The position numbers and the translations under genes were made by a program. DNA of 55,835 bases from an uncultured Prochlorococcus sp. (GTDB taxonomy: Bacteria > Cyanobacteriota > Cyanobacteriia > PCC-6307 > Cyanobiaceae), in NCBI GenBank assembly GCA_902621675.1, contig CACNMX010000006.1:1-55835 (forward strand), written 5' to 3'. Under the pieces are notes generated by a model. It had not been told where the DNA came from, made no database searches, and saw nothing but the letters and a program-made list of their open reading frames with translations. This document shows positions 30,035 through 39,876 of this stretch, in pieces (position 1 is the first letter of the stretch; each line of letters opens with the position of its first letter).

Positions 30035-31417
30035 TTAATTAGCTAAATTCCTAAATCTAGTAAATTGAGGTTCAAATAATAATTTAACAGTTCCTACGGG
30101 TCCATTTCTATGTTTAGTGACAATGATTTCTGTAATTCCTCTATCTTCAGTCTCCGGATTGTAGTATTCATCTCTGTAAATCATTAATACTAAATCTGCG
30201 TCTTGTTCAATAGATCCTGATTCCCTTAGATCGCTTAACATTGGTCTTTTATTTGTTCTAGACTCAACACCTCTACTAAGCTGAGATAAAGCTACTACTG
30301 GTACTTTTAATTCTCTGGCCATACTTTTAAGGCCTCTTGTTATTCTTGAAAGTTCTTGCACTCTATTATCAGGGGTTGATCCTTCCATCAACTGCAGATA
30401 ATCAATCACAATTAATCCAAGTTCTTTTTTTTGTTCAGCTATTAATCTTCTACACAGAGATCTCATCTCTAGAACACTTAAGTTAGGCTTGTCATCTATA
30501 AATATTGGTAATTGACCTAATGAATTGATACCTTCTCCGAGTAATGGCCATTCATCTTGCTGTAATCTTCCTGTTCTTAGCCTGCCACTTTCGATTCCCA
30601 CTTCCATAGAGAGTAGTCTATATGTCAACTGTTCTTTACTCATTTCAAGGCTAAATACACATACAGGTAAATCCTGAGATTGTGCAACATTTTTAGCTAG
30701 ATTTAGAACTATTGAAGTTTTCCCCATTGAAGGTCTTCCAGCAACAATTATTAAATCACTTCTTTGAAAACCTTGAGTCATCGCATCAAGATCGTAGAAA
30801 TTAACAGGAATTCCAGCTACTGAAGTACCTAATGATCTTGACTCTATTTCATTGAAAGTACTTGTAAGGATTTCAGCTGCTTGAGTCAGACCTTTTGAAG
30901 GCTTTTCTTGACTGATTTCAAATATTTTTTGCTCTGCTTTATCTAGAACTTCATTAGTATCTTGAGTTTGATCAAAACCTAGTTGAACCACTTCATTCCC
31001 AGATCTGATAAGTTGCCTTCTCATGAATTTTTCGTTAATTAAATTAGCAACTTGTTCTATGGAAGCTGTAGAGGAAACATTTTCAACGAGTTCTACCAGT
31101 TTGCTGTTTCCTCCAATTTTTTCTAGTGATCCATTATCTGCTAACCAAGCGCTCATTGATGTTAAATCAGTTGGTTTTCCCTGGGTATGCAACATTAATG
31201 CTGTTCTATAAATCTCTTGATGGGCATTTATATAAAAAGCTTCAGGTTTAATTAAGTCTGCAATTCTTCCGATCGCGTCTGGATCAAGAAGTATGCCACC
31301 AAGAACAGCTTCCTCCGCTTGAACGTTTTGAGGAGGAACTAATCCAGCGTTTTCACTATTAAAATCCTTTTTAAAATTTTTATTTTGCCCATTATTTGGA
31401 AAAGGTACGGAAACCAT
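30035..31417 (-). CDS. dnaB: Replicative DNA helicase
   Basis: A 460-residue hexameric helicase that unwinds the replication fork. The N-terminal primase-interacting domain begins PPQNVQAEEAVLGGILLD. The RecA-like domain has Walker A AGRPSMGKTS at 226-235, the Walker B-type LIVIDYLQLM, and SRGVESRTNKRPMLSDLRES. Several cyanobacterial DnaB proteins carry inteins; none interrupts this one. It is downstream of rplI, a pairing common in bacteria. Confidence 0.98.
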   Translation of the reverse strand: MVSVPFPNNGQNKNFKKDFNSENAGLVPPQNVQAEEAVLGGILLDPDAIGRIADLIKPEAFYINAHQEIYRTALMLHTQGKPTDLTSMSAWLADNGSLEKIGGNSKLVELVENVSSTASIEQVANLINEKFMRRQLIRSGNEVVQLGFDQTQDTNEVLDKAEQKIFEISQEKPSKGLTQAAEILTSTFNEIESRSLGTSVAGIPVNFYDLDAMTQGFQRSDLIIVAGRPSMGKTSIVLNLAKNVAQSQDLPVCVFSLEMSKEQLTYRLLSMEVGIESGRLRTGRLQQDEWPLLGEGINSLGQLPIFIDDKPNLSVLEMRSLCRRLIAEQKKELGLIVIDYLQLMEGSTPDNRVQELSRITRGLKSMARELKVPVVALSQLSRGVESRTNKRPMLSDLRESGSIEQDADLVLMIYRDEYYNPETEDRGITEIIVTKHRNGPVGTVKLLFEPQFTRFRNLAN

Positions 31418-31475
31418 ATCTTTAATAGCTTAGATATATACTCTGGCTACTTTTCAAAATAATGCAACAAATTGA

Positions 31476-31931
31476 TTAACTTGTTACTTCAATATTTACT
31501 TCTGCATTTACTTCTGGATGTAATTTTATTTTTGCAGTAAAGGAACCTAAATTATGAATATCAGGAACAGTAATGTTTCTTCTATCAATTTCTTTTTTAG
31601 TAGCCGATTCTATCGCTTCGGCAACATCACCATTGGTAACCGTTCCAAAAAGGACACCATCTTCTCCAACCTGTTTTTTGATAGTAAACCTACCTATTGT
31701 AGATAATGCAGTTTGGAAATCTAAAGCTTCTTGCTTTAATTTATCAGCAGCGATTTTTTCTTTTTCTTTTTTCCTCTCAATTTGTTTAAGGACTGCTGGT
31801 GTTACATTCATTGCCTTGCCATAAGGTATTAGAAAATTTCTTGCGTATCCCGGTGCTACATCAACCAGATCTCCTTCTTTACCTAGCGATGCGATTGATT
31901 CAGTTAATGCGACTTGTACTCTTTTAGCCAT
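31476..31931 (-). CDS. rplI: Ribosomal protein bL9
   Basis: A 151-residue large-subunit protein that binds 23S rRNA. The ATG at 31931 gives the family N-terminus [20 protein letters not shown]; an in-frame codon five positions further up would only add MFNIF. The N-terminal domain has [18 protein letters not shown] long lysine/glutamate-rich connecting helix ([20 protein letters not shown]) follows, then the C-terminal domain. It precedes dnaB in the same direction. Confidence 0.97.
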   Translation of the reverse strand: MAKRVQVALTESIASLGKEGDLVDVAPGYARNFLIPYGKAMNVTPAVLKQIERKKEKEKIAADKLKQEALDFQTALSTIGRFTIKKQVGEDGVLFGTVTNGDVAEAIESATKKEIDRRNITVPDIHNLGSFTAKIKLHPEVNAEVNIEVTS

Positions 31932-31951
31932 GAAAATATTAAACAATATAA

Positions 31952-32890
31952 TTAATAATAAGACCTAGAGGGTAACTTTACTTTTTTTGCAAAACCAAAT
32001 TTCGCAAGAATCTTAATATGTTCCCATGTTATGTCTATTTGACCTTTAAATAACCCTTGTTTTGCAGAATTGGGAAATGCATGATGGTTATTATGCCAGC
32101 CTTCTCCAAAAGTTAATGCAGCAACCCATGCATTGTTTTTAGATGAATCACCACTTTCAAATGGTGCTTTACCCCAACAATGCGTCGCGGAGTTGACTAG
32201 CCAAGTTACATGATAAACAACTACAAGTCTCAATGGAATTCCCCAAAGAACTAGAGTCCATCCCCCAACTCCTAATTTTTGACCTATTCCGTACAATGAA
32301 AGTCCAATGGGAATTTGTAAGAATAAAAAATATTTATTTAAAAATCTATAGTAAGGATCCTTGATTAAATCTGCACTTAGTTTTGGAACAGCTTTTAGTG
32401 CTTCTACGTCTTTAAACATCCAACCCATATGACTCCACCAAAAACCCTTTTTACTATTGTGATGATCTACTTCAGTATCTGAAAAAGAGTGGTGATGCCT
32501 ATGTAAACCTACCCAATCTATTGGTCCATGCTGGCAACTTATGGCTCCACAGGTAGCAAAAAATCTTTCTAACCATCTTGGGACAATGAAAGATCTATGT
32601 GATAACAATCTGTGATATCCAAGGGTGACTCCTAAACAAGCAGTTACCCAGTAAAAGAATAATAATGAAGTGACTGCAGGGAGACTCCAAAATTTTGGTT
32701 GTAAAGCTACAAGGGAAAGAATATGAATTACTACCATAAAAACTATTGTTCCCCACGTTTTATGTAGTCTTGGAGGATATCTTTTTGAATGACTGGAAGG
32801 TTCCAGTAATTTTTCTGAGAGTTCTATAACTTTTTCAGCTGGAACAGGTTTTTTTAATTTTGCTGTTTCTTGGAAAATTACTGAATTCAT
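31952..32890 (-). CDS. desC: Acyl-lipid delta-9 desaturase
   Basis: Introduces the first double bond into glycerolipid-bound fatty acids, with ferredoxin as electron donor in cyanobacteria. The 312-residue membrane protein has the three histidine boxes of the delta-9 group: HRLLSH at 93-98, HRHHH at 130-134 and HNNHH at 256-260. The hydrophobic segments lie around them. It ends about 20 bases before rplI and is divergent from the 232-residue unknown. Delta-9 rather than delta-12 or omega-3 specificity follows from the box types. Confidence 0.93.
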   Translation of the reverse strand: MNSVIFQETAKLKKPVPAEKVIELSEKLLEPSSHSKRYPPRLHKTWGTIVFMVVIHILSLVALQPKFWSLPAVTSLLFFYWVTACLGVTLGYHRLLSHRSFIVPRWLERFFATCGAISCQHGPIDWVGLHRHHHSFSDTEVDHHNSKKGFWWSHMGWMFKDVEALKAVPKLSADLIKDPYYRFLNKYFLFLQIPIGLSLYGIGQKLGVGGWTLVLWGIPLRLVVVYHVTWLVNSATHCWGKAPFESGDSSKNNAWVAALTFGEGWHNNHHAFPNSAKQGLFKGQIDITWEHIKILAKFGFAKKVKLPSRSYY

Positions 32891-32965
32891 GATATTGAAA
32901 TACTATTTTCAAAATTACCGATATGTAATATTATCATACTATACTATTGATAAGTTTAATTATTT

Positions 32966-33664
32966 GTGAGTCTCGGATATCGCGATAAATTATCTAGAGG
33001 TCGAAGGGCTATGGCTCACTTGATACATCTCTGGCATGAAAGAAATGGTTGGTCTCACAGGGTATTACCATTACTTTCAGAAGTTCTCGATTTAGGTAAA
33101 GTTCATAATTCGCAAATTTCTAATCTTAGGAATGGTAAGTTATCATCGCCAGGTCCTGAAGTTTTTCTTGCTTTAGCTCAAGTTAATACGATTCTTGATC
33201 AAGGTATTGAAAAAATCAGGGATCGTTTTGAAAGTGATTACCCAGAGTTATGGAAATCTTTGGAAGAGTCTGCATTACCACTAAAAAATGATTCTGGTAA
33301 TCCATTGTCAGCTGGGGAGTTATTCGAGATATTTTCAGGATTAAAACCTCTACCTTCATCTTTTGACTGGTATATAGAAGATGAAGAAGCTTCTGCTTTA
33401 AGTGATGCTCTTTCAGTACATTTTTGTCAGAATAAGGCTTGGAGATCATGTAAATTGCAGGTAATGGAAGCCTATGCTGTCAATAAATCTGCCCGTAGAG
33501 AACGTTTTGCTGAGGTAATTGCAGGAATTAGAGATTATACGGCAGAAGAATTAGATGGAGAACTTCTTGATTTATATGAGGCTTCAAAAAAACTTTCTTA
33601 TTTTCAGGGCAGGGGACCTAATGCTTTCCTCGCAGAATTAAGAAATTTAGCTTCTGAAAAATAA
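32966..33664 (+). CDS. Unknown protein with helix-turn-helix-like N-terminus
   Basis: A 232-residue soluble protein, start GTG at 32966; an ATG at 33011 is an alternative. The N-terminal part (LGKVHNSQISNLRNGKLSSP, near residues 43-62) looks like an XRE-type helix-turn-helix recognition region and is followed by a helical stretch. The C-terminal half is helical, with NKSARRERFAEVIAGIRDYT and FQGRGPNAFLAELR. I take it as one of the conserved unknown proteins of marine cyanobacteria; DNA binding is a guess. It leads a plus-strand series with the PLP enzyme, gcvH and gcvP, with an 18-base gap to the next gene. Confidence 0.72.
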   Translation: MSLGYRDKLSRGRRAMAHLIHLWHERNGWSHRVLPLLSEVLDLGKVHNSQISNLRNGKLSSPGPEVFLALAQVNTILDQGIEKIRDRFESDYPELWKSLEESALPLKNDSGNPLSAGELFEIFSGLKPLPSSFDWYIEDEEASALSDALSVHFCQNKAWRSCKLQVMEAYAVNKSARRERFAEVIAGIRDYTAEELDGELLDLYEASKKLSYFQGRGPNAFLAELRNLASEK

Positions 33665-33682
33665 TATGAATTTTCATAATAA

Positions 33683-34975
33683 ATGACTCTTGACAATAAC
33701 TTAAAACTGGCTGAAAACGCTGTTCTTTCTGTCGAAGAAAGTTTAAGTAAAGTTTTCCAAGAAAGGTCTAATCAGGTTTTCCAGAAATTAGAAAATATTT
33801 TGACAATTTTTAAGGAAGAAAAAGTTTCTACTAGTCATTTCAATCAATCTTCTGGTAGTGGTCATGATGATATATCTAGAGAAAAAATTGATGCGGTTTT
33901 TGCAAGATTGTTTCTTGCTGAAAAGGCGGCTGTGAGGATGCAATTTGTAAGTGGAACCCATGCAATAAGTTCTGTCTTATTTGGAATTCTTCGACCTGGA
34001 GATGTAATGTTATCTCTTACAGGACAACCATATGACACCTTAGAAGAAGTCATAGGAATAAGGGGAAGGGGAAAAGGATCACTGAAAGATTTTGACATTG
34101 AATATAAGCAAGTAAATATCTGCGAGAATTTTGATTCTTTTGAAGAAAAAATTGTTCATTTTTTTAAAGAAAATTCATGCAAATTAGTATTTATACAAAA
34201 AAGTTGTGGATATAGTTGGAGAAAGTCTCTTACGAATCATCAGATAGAGAAAATTTGTAGTCTTATTCATTCTCTTGATCCTAACTGTATCTGTTTTGTT
34301 GATAACTGTTATGGGGAGCTTGTTGAAGATAGTGAACCAATTTCTAAAGGGGCAAATATAATTGCTGGATCATTGATTAAAAATTTGGGAGGAACAATAG
34401 TTCCTACTGGTGGTTACGTTGCAGGAGATGCAGAGTTGGTTGAGATGGCATGTTCTAGGTTAACCTCACCAGGCATTGGTTCTTCTGCAGGAATAAATTT
34501 TGGGCTAGGAAGATTAATTTTGCAGGGTTTGTTTTTAGCACCACAAATTGTTCACGAATCATTAAAAGGTGCTGATATGGTTGCAGCAGTCTTTAAAAAT
34601 TTGGGATTCAAGGTTTTACCAGAGCCAGCAACTTATAGATCTGATCTTATTCAGTCAGTAAGATTGAATAATCCTGATTTGGTACAAAAAGTTTGTCAAT
34701 CTTTTCAAAATTCTTCACCAGTAGATTCTTTTCTGAATGTTGTTCCATCATCAATGGATGGATATGATTCAAAATTATTAATGGCAGGAGGTACCTTTAT
34801 TGAAGGTAGTACAAGTGAATTTTCTGCTGATGCCCCTCTAAGAGATCCTTACAATGTTTTTATTCAAGGTGGTTCTCACATAGCTCACATCAAAATTGCA
34901 TTAATTCGATTATTATCTGAACTATTAGAGGAAAAATTAATTTCAAAGGATTCTCTACTTCCTTTATCTACTTAA
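33683..34975 (+). CDS. Methionine-gamma-lyase-family PLP enzyme (aluminum-resistance family)
   Basis: A 430-residue fold-type I PLP enzyme of the family annotated as aluminum resistance protein or Met_gamma_lyase. Features are SGSGHDD near 57-63, SGTHA at 90-94, FVDNCYGELVE at 205-215 and the likely PLP lysine Lys233 in SLIKNLGG. TGGYVAG follows. The family resembles cystathionine lyases, but its substrate is not established. The stop is two bases before gcvH, so it is probably co-translated with the glycine cleavage genes. That suggests a link to glycine, serine, threonine or sulfur amino acid turnover. Confidence 0.85.
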   Translation: MTLDNNLKLAENAVLSVEESLSKVFQERSNQVFQKLENILTIFKEEKVSTSHFNQSSGSGHDDISREKIDAVFARLFLAEKAAVRMQFVSGTHAISSVLFGILRPGDVMLSLTGQPYDTLEEVIGIRGRGKGSLKDFDIEYKQVNICENFDSFEEKIVHFFKENSCKLVFIQKSCGYSWRKSLTNHQIEKICSLIHSLDPNCICFVDNCYGELVEDSEPISKGANIIAGSLIKNLGGTIVPTGGYVAGDAELVEMACSRLTSPGIGSSAGINFGLGRLILQGLFLAPQIVHESLKGADMVAAVFKNLGFKVLPEPATYRSDLIQSVRLNNPDLVQKVCQSFQNSSPVDSFLNVVPSSMDGYDSKLLMAGGTFIEGSTSEFSADAPLRDPYNVFIQGGSHIAHIKIALIRLLSELLEEKLISKDSLLPLST

Positions 34976-34977
34976 TC

Positions 34978-35367
34978 ATGTCTTACAAGTTTCCAGACAA
35001 CCTCAACTATGCTGATACTCATGAATATGTCTTTGAAGAAAATGGATTATTAAAAATTGGAGTTAGTGAATTCGCTATAGATCAATTAGGAGATATTGTT
35101 TTTGTTGAATTAGCTGATGAAGGTGCCACTTTAGAGAAAGGTGAGACTTTTGGAACAATAGAATCAGTTAAGGCCGTTGAGGAAGTCTATCTGCCTTTTT
35201 CAGGGGAAATAGTATCTGTAAATGAAAGTGTTATTGAGAACCCTGAGCTTTTACAGAATGATCCGATTGGAGACGGTTGGTTAGTCATTCTGAAACCAGA
35301 ATCAAAAGCATCAATTGCTGATTTGATGACCTCTGAGGAATATCAATCAAAGGTTGTACCAAAATAA
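34978..35367 (+). CDS. gcvH: Glycine cleavage system H-protein
   Basis: The 129-residue lipoyl carrier shuttling the aminomethyl group between P-, T- and L-proteins. The lipoylated lysine is Lys65 in ESVKAVEEV, within the usual hairpin. YADTHEYVFE near the N-terminus and NDPIGDGWLV near the C-terminus are family features. It begins two bases after the PLP-enzyme stop and is followed 45 bases later by gcvP. Confidence 0.97.
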   Translation: MSYKFPDNLNYADTHEYVFEENGLLKIGVSEFAIDQLGDIVFVELADEGATLEKGETFGTIESVKAVEEVYLPFSGEIVSVNESVIENPELLQNDPIGDGWLVILKPESKASIADLMTSEEYQSKVVPK

Positions 35368-35412
35368 GGCAAACTTTTTAAAAAGAGCTATTTTAAAGAA
35401 AAATATTTTAAT

Positions 35413-38322
35413 ATGAAAGCTAAATTTGGGTCTGATTTGTTTATAGATAGGCATCTTGGGTTAGGAGATAATGATGAAAGAATTATGCTGAACAAGCTTG
35501 GTTTTAATAATATTGATCAATTTATAAATCAAGTTATTCCTGAAGATATTCAGCTTAAAGATAAATCTTCAGAAATATTGCCCAAAGGTTGTTCAGAAAT
35601 TGAGGCTTTAAACGAATTAGAAGAGATTGCGAATCAAAATACTAAAATGAGATCACTTATAGGCCTTGGTTATTATGACAATCATATGCCTAAAGTAATC
35701 CAAAGACATGTTCTTGAAAATCCAAGGTGGTACACGTCTTATACTCCATATCAAGCAGAAATTGCACAAGGAAGATTAGAAGCTCTATTTAATTTTCAGA
35801 CTATTGTTTGTGAACTAACAGGATTTCCTGTAGCCAATGCATCTTTGTTGGATGAGGGTACTGCTGCAGCAGAAGCCATGGCCATGAGTTTTTCCGCAAG
35901 AAAAAATAAATCTTCAAAAGTGTACTTAGTGGAGTCAAATGTTTTTGATCATACTTTTAATGTTCTGCAAACCAGAGCTAAACCTTTGGGAATATCCTTA
36001 AAACGCTTTAATCAAAGCAACCTTCCTAATCATGATGATGTTTTTGGAATGTTGTTGCAATTACCTGGTAAAAATGGACAATTATATGATCCCACATTCT
36101 TAATATCCCAAGCACATAGATTAGAAATTATTGTTACGGCATGTATTGATCCATTAGCACAAGTTTTGATTAAACCAATTTCTGAATTTGGTGTTGATGT
36201 AGCAGTGGGTAGTATGCAAAGATTTGGGGTTCCAATGGGTTTTGGTGGCCCCCATGCAGCATATTTTGCTTGTAGCGAAAAATATAAAAGGCTGATACCC
36301 GGAAGAATTGTTGGGCAAACTCTCTCTAAAAATGGAGAAAAGTCTCTAAGACTAGCATTGCAAACAAGAGAGCAACATATTAGAAGGGAAAAGGCCACCA
36401 GTAATATTTGTACTGCACAATCTTTATTAGCCATAATTTCTTCTTTTTATGCTATTTATCATGGACCCTCTGGATTAACGCAAATTGCTAAGAGATTAGT
36501 TGAGTTGAGAATAAATTTAGAATCAAGTTTAGCTGCTTTAGGTTTTGATATTCCTGATGGGATGAGATTTGATAGTGTTGATGTTTATTCTGAGCACTCC
36601 CAGAGGATCCATAATGAAGCTTTAAAAAATGGCTATAACTTAAGAATTTTGCCTTTGGGATCAACTATTGAAAATTCAACTGGCTTTGGGATCTCTTTAG
36701 ATGAGCTTAGTAATGAAAAAGAAATAAAGGATATTTTGACTTTCATAGCCAACCTTATAGAAAAAGAAAAAGATTTAGAGTATATAAAATTTGATAAAGA
36801 ATTTCATTTTGAAAGTTTAGCTTTGAGATCCAGTGCATGGATGCAGCAAGATATATTCACAAATTACCAAAGTGAAACTGAATTAATGAGATATATATTC
36901 CGACTTGCAGAAAAAGATTTTTCTTTGGTAGATGGGATGATGCCATTGGGAAGCTGTACCATGAAGTTAAATTCTGCAGCAGAGTTAAATCCAGTCTCTT
37001 GGGCTAATTTATCTTCCATGCATCCTTTTTCCCCACCAGATCAAACTAAAGGCTATTTAAAAATTATATCTGACCTGGAAAAATGGATAAGTGAGATTGT
37101 TGGTTTAAAATCAGTTTCTTTTCAACCAAATGCAGGCTCTCAAGGAGAGTTTGCAGGTTTATTGGCAATTAATTCTTATTTTGAATCAAAAGGTGAACTG
37201 TTCAGAAAAAAATGTTTAATTCCAAAAAGTGCTCATGGAACAAATCCTGCTAGTGCAGTTATGGCAGGTTTTGACGTGTTAACTGTTGAATGTGATGACG
37301 AAGGAAATATTGACTATCAAGATTTGTCAATCAAGGTCAAGAAATTTGATAACCAAATAGGAGCTCTTATGTTGACTTATCCCTCTACTCATGGAGTTTT
37401 TGAATTACAAATCAGAAAGATATGTGATTTAATTCATTCTGTAGGAGGATTTGTCTATTTAGATGGAGCAAATTTGAACGCTCAGGTTGGATTATGCAAA
37501 CCTGGTAACTATGGCGTTGATGTTTGTCATTTGAATTTACATAAAACATTCTGCATTCCACATGGAGGTGGTGGTCCAGGAGTAGGTCCAGTTGCTGCAT
37601 CAGAAACTTTGAGCCCATACCTTCCTACTCATTCTTTAATGGATAATAATTTATCTAATAGTTTTAATTTCGTATCTTCTGCCAAGCATGGGAGTGCAAG
37701 TATTCTTCCAATAAGTTGGATGTATATAAAAATGGCAGGTATAAGTGGGTTAAGGAAAGCAACTTCGCACGCAATTTTATCTGCAAATTATATTGCGCAT
37801 TCCTTAAAACATAAATTCAAGATTCTCTATAAAGGAAAAAATAATTTTGTCGCACATGAATGTATTTTAGATTTTAGAGATTTAAAATCCAAAACTGGAT
37901 TGAGTGTCAATGATTTAGCTAAACGATTAATTGATTATAGTTTTCATGCTCCAACAATTAGTTGGCCTGTTCCAGAAACCATAATGATAGAGCCTACCGA
38001 AAGTGAAAGTTTGGCAGAAGTAGATAGATTTTGTGAGGCTATGCTATTGATAGGAGAAGAAATCAGTGAAATAGAAAATAATCATGAATTAAAAAATAAT
38101 AATGTAATAAGCAATGCTCCCCATACGCTGAAAGAGTTAATTGCTGATAATTGGCAATATCCTTATTCAAAAGAAAAGGCTTCTTTCCCTTATAAAACTC
38201 CAACAACTATTAAGTTTTGGTCTTCAGTTTCTAGGATTAATAATGCATATGGCGATCGCAATTTAATTTGTTCTTGCAATGTAAATCAAGATGAGACTTT
38301 AGAAGAAAAAAAATGTGCTTAA
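35413..38322 (+). CDS. gcvP: Glycine dehydrogenase (decarboxylating), P-protein
   Basis: Decarboxylates glycine and loads the aminomethyl group onto GcvH. At 969 residues it is the single-chain form with two homologous halves. The N-terminal half starts FIDRHLGLGDNDE and includes PYQAEIAQGRLEALFNFQT. The C-terminal half has MPLGSCTMKLN and the PLP lysine Lys711 in LNLHKTFCIPHGGGGPG. The C-terminal 30 residues are cysteine-containing and variable. No riboswitch is possible in the 45-base gap to gcvH. Confidence 0.98.
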   Translation: MKAKFGSDLFIDRHLGLGDNDERIMLNKLGFNNIDQFINQVIPEDIQLKDKSSEILPKGCSEIEALNELEEIANQNTKMRSLIGLGYYDNHMPKVIQRHVLENPRWYTSYTPYQAEIAQGRLEALFNFQTIVCELTGFPVANASLLDEGTAAAEAMAMSFSARKNKSSKVYLVESNVFDHTFNVLQTRAKPLGISLKRFNQSNLPNHDDVFGMLLQLPGKNGQLYDPTFLISQAHRLEIIVTACIDPLAQVLIKPISEFGVDVAVGSMQRFGVPMGFGGPHAAYFACSEKYKRLIPGRIVGQTLSKNGEKSLRLALQTREQHIRREKATSNICTAQSLLAIISSFYAIYHGPSGLTQIAKRLVELRINLESSLAALGFDIPDGMRFDSVDVYSEHSQRIHNEALKNGYNLRILPLGSTIENSTGFGISLDELSNEKEIKDILTFIANLIEKEKDLEYIKFDKEFHFESLALRSSAWMQQDIFTNYQSETELMRYIFRLAEKDFSLVDGMMPLGSCTMKLNSAAELNPVSWANLSSMHPFSPPDQTKGYLKIISDLEKWISEIVGLKSVSFQPNAGSQGEFAGLLAINSYFESKGELFRKKCLIPKSAHGTNPASAVMAGFDVLTVECDDEGNIDYQDLSIKVKKFDNQIGALMLTYPSTHGVFELQIRKICDLIHSVGGFVYLDGANLNAQVGLCKPGNYGVDVCHLNLHKTFCIPHGGGGPGVGPVAASETLSPYLPTHSLMDNNLSNSFNFVSSAKHGSASILPISWMYIKMAGISGLRKATSHAILSANYIAHSLKHKFKILYKGKNNFVAHECILDFRDLKSKTGLSVNDLAKRLIDYSFHAPTISWPVPETIMIEPTESESLAEVDRFCEAMLLIGEEISEIENNHELKNNNVISNAPHTLKELIADNWQYPYSKEKASFPYKTPTTIKFWSSVSRINNAYGDRNLICSCNVNQDETLEEKKCA

Positions 38323-38451
38323 AGGACTAGCGTCCCTATATTTACTTAGTTATTATCAATATGAATAAAAATTTAATATTTTCTTATAGAATTTTTTTAA
38401 ATTTTTTTATTAAAATATTCGAGCATCAAATTTTTTGGGGTATTTGAAGCT

Positions 38452-38700
38452 ATGACCAAAGATTTTAAATCTGGTAATGTTAAGCAACTGCCAGTTAAAA
38501 ATGTCAACTTACCAAATTTTGTAAATAATTTTTCTGGAGATAACTCAAATATTTGTTCCATTGAGGGAACTAATGTTATAAGAGTACCTTTTGGTAAAAA
38601 ATTCTCAAAGAAAAAAAGGCCTGAAAAGAATCAAAATATAGCTACTCTAATACTTCCTTTAAGTTCATATAGTAATCCTACGCCCCCACATGTAGCGTAA
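38452..38700 (+). CDS. Small unknown protein, 82 residues
   Basis: ATG start, stop 16 bases before the convergent sqdX stop. The protein is basic and asparagine-rich, without hydrophobic segments. It has a cluster FGKKFSKKKRPEKNQN near 48-63 followed by IATLILPLSSY. No family is recognised. The 129-base AT-rich gap after gcvP suggests its own promoter. The compact gene density and intact frame argue that it is real. Confidence 0.6.
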   Translation: MTKDFKSGNVKQLPVKNVNLPNFVNNFSGDNSNICSIEGTNVIRVPFGKKFSKKKRPEKNQNIATLILPLSSYSNPTPPHVA

Positions 38701-38715
38701 TAATTTAGATCAAAT

Positions 38716-39849
38716 TTAATCTATTTCTTTGAGCGTATCTGCATAATAATTTTGAAGTTGTAACGTTGCTTGATTCCAATCCCATTTTTCTGCTTCGTTT
38801 CGCGCCTCTTTTCTCATAATTTCTCTTTTATCTTCATTCTCTAGAATTTTTTTTGTTGCTTCAATCAAACTCTGTTCCCCATTATCTTTTTCATCTGGAT
38901 CATATAAACAACCATTAATCCCATCGCTAATTATATCTGGAATTCCTCCCTTGTTGGCTCCGATAACTGGACATCCTGCGGCCATTGCTTCTAGTAAAAC
39001 TAAACCAAGTGTTTCTGTACTAGAGGGAAATAAAAATATATCTCCAGAGGCATATGCGCTAGCAAGTTCATCACCAGATAAATATCCTATGAAATTAGTC
39101 TTGGTATTTTCGAAGATTTTTTCAAGCTGGTTTCTATACGGTCCGTCACCCACAAGTGCTAGACAAGCATTAGGGATACTTTCTAAGACTGGTTTAATTC
39201 TCTCAATTTGTTTTTCTGCCGATAATCTTCCTACATAAATCAATAAATAATTAGCGTCTTTATATTCTCCAAATAATTTATCTCTCATTTTCTCACTTCT
39301 TAAATCTGGTCTGAAACTGTAAGTATCTACTCCTCTTTGCCAAAGAGCAGTCCTTTGAATACCTTTATCTTTTAATTCATTGACCATAGCGGTAGAAGTA
39401 CACAAATTTAATAAGGCTTGATTATGAGCTGCTTTAAGTAATTCCCACAAAAGTGGCTCTAGCATACCCATACCGTAATGTTCTAGATATTTCGGAAGAT
39501 GAGTATGGTAGCTAGCAATTAAAGGAATATTATTAGTTTTCGCCAACCATATGCCACCTAAGCCAAGTACAGCTGGATTAACAACATGTATCAAATCTGG
39601 GTTAAATTTTTCTAACTTATCTGAGACTGCAGGACCTGGTAAACCAAGCTTCAACTCTGGGTATAAGGGTAATGGCATTGCAGCAACTCCCACGACAGTT
39701 GCTCCCATATATGATTCTGGACACCCTTCTGGACAAAAAATTATAACTTCATCACCATTTTTTATTAAAAATTCAATTGTTTTAGTCAGTCTTGTGACTA
39801 TGCCGTCAACTTTAGGTAAAAAAGTTTCAGTAAACAATGCAATTTTCAC
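38716..39849 (-). CDS. sqdX: Sulfoquinovosyldiacylglycerol synthase
   Basis: A GT4-family glycosyltransferase that transfers sulfoquinovose from UDP-sulfoquinovose to diacylglycerol, the last step of sulfolipid synthesis. The 377-residue protein starts MKIALFTETFLPKVDGI, has YVGRLSAEKQ near 205-214 and the nucleotide-sugar motif with Glu279 and Glu287 (ETLGLVLLE). The start is GTG at 39849. It follows sqdB by 27 bases on the same strand, which fixes the assignment. Sulfolipid replaces phospholipid in phosphate-poor oceans. Confidence 0.94.
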   Translation of the reverse strand: MKIALFTETFLPKVDGIVTRLTKTIEFLIKNGDEVIIFCPEGCPESYMGATVVGVAAMPLPLYPELKLGLPGPAVSDKLEKFNPDLIHVVNPAVLGLGGIWLAKTNNIPLIASYHTHLPKYLEHYGMGMLEPLLWELLKAAHNQALLNLCTSTAMVNELKDKGIQRTALWQRGVDTYSFRPDLRSEKMRDKLFGEYKDANYLLIYVGRLSAEKQIERIKPVLESIPNACLALVGDGPYRNQLEKIFENTKTNFIGYLSGDELASAYASGDIFLFPSSTETLGLVLLEAMAAGCPVIGANKGGIPDIISDGINGCLYDPDEKDNGEQSLIEATKKILENEDKREIMRKEARNEAEKWDWNQATLQLQNYYADTLKEID

Positions 39850-39876
39850 TTTCTTAAGGTAACTATTTCAAAAATT

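Noticed and set aside
30035-31417. Intein in dnaB, as found in several cyanobacteria
   Set aside because: The 460-residue protein is contiguous across the Walker A and later motifs, with no insertion.
32925-32939. GTA...TAC spacing between desC and the 232-residue gene, resembling an NtcA site
   Set aside because: The spacer is nine bases; NtcA sites need GTA-N8-TAC.
38252-38259. GCGATCGC, the HIP1 palindrome of many cyanobacteria, inside gcvP
   Set aside because: I noticed only this copy and it lies within coding sequence, so it is likely chance.
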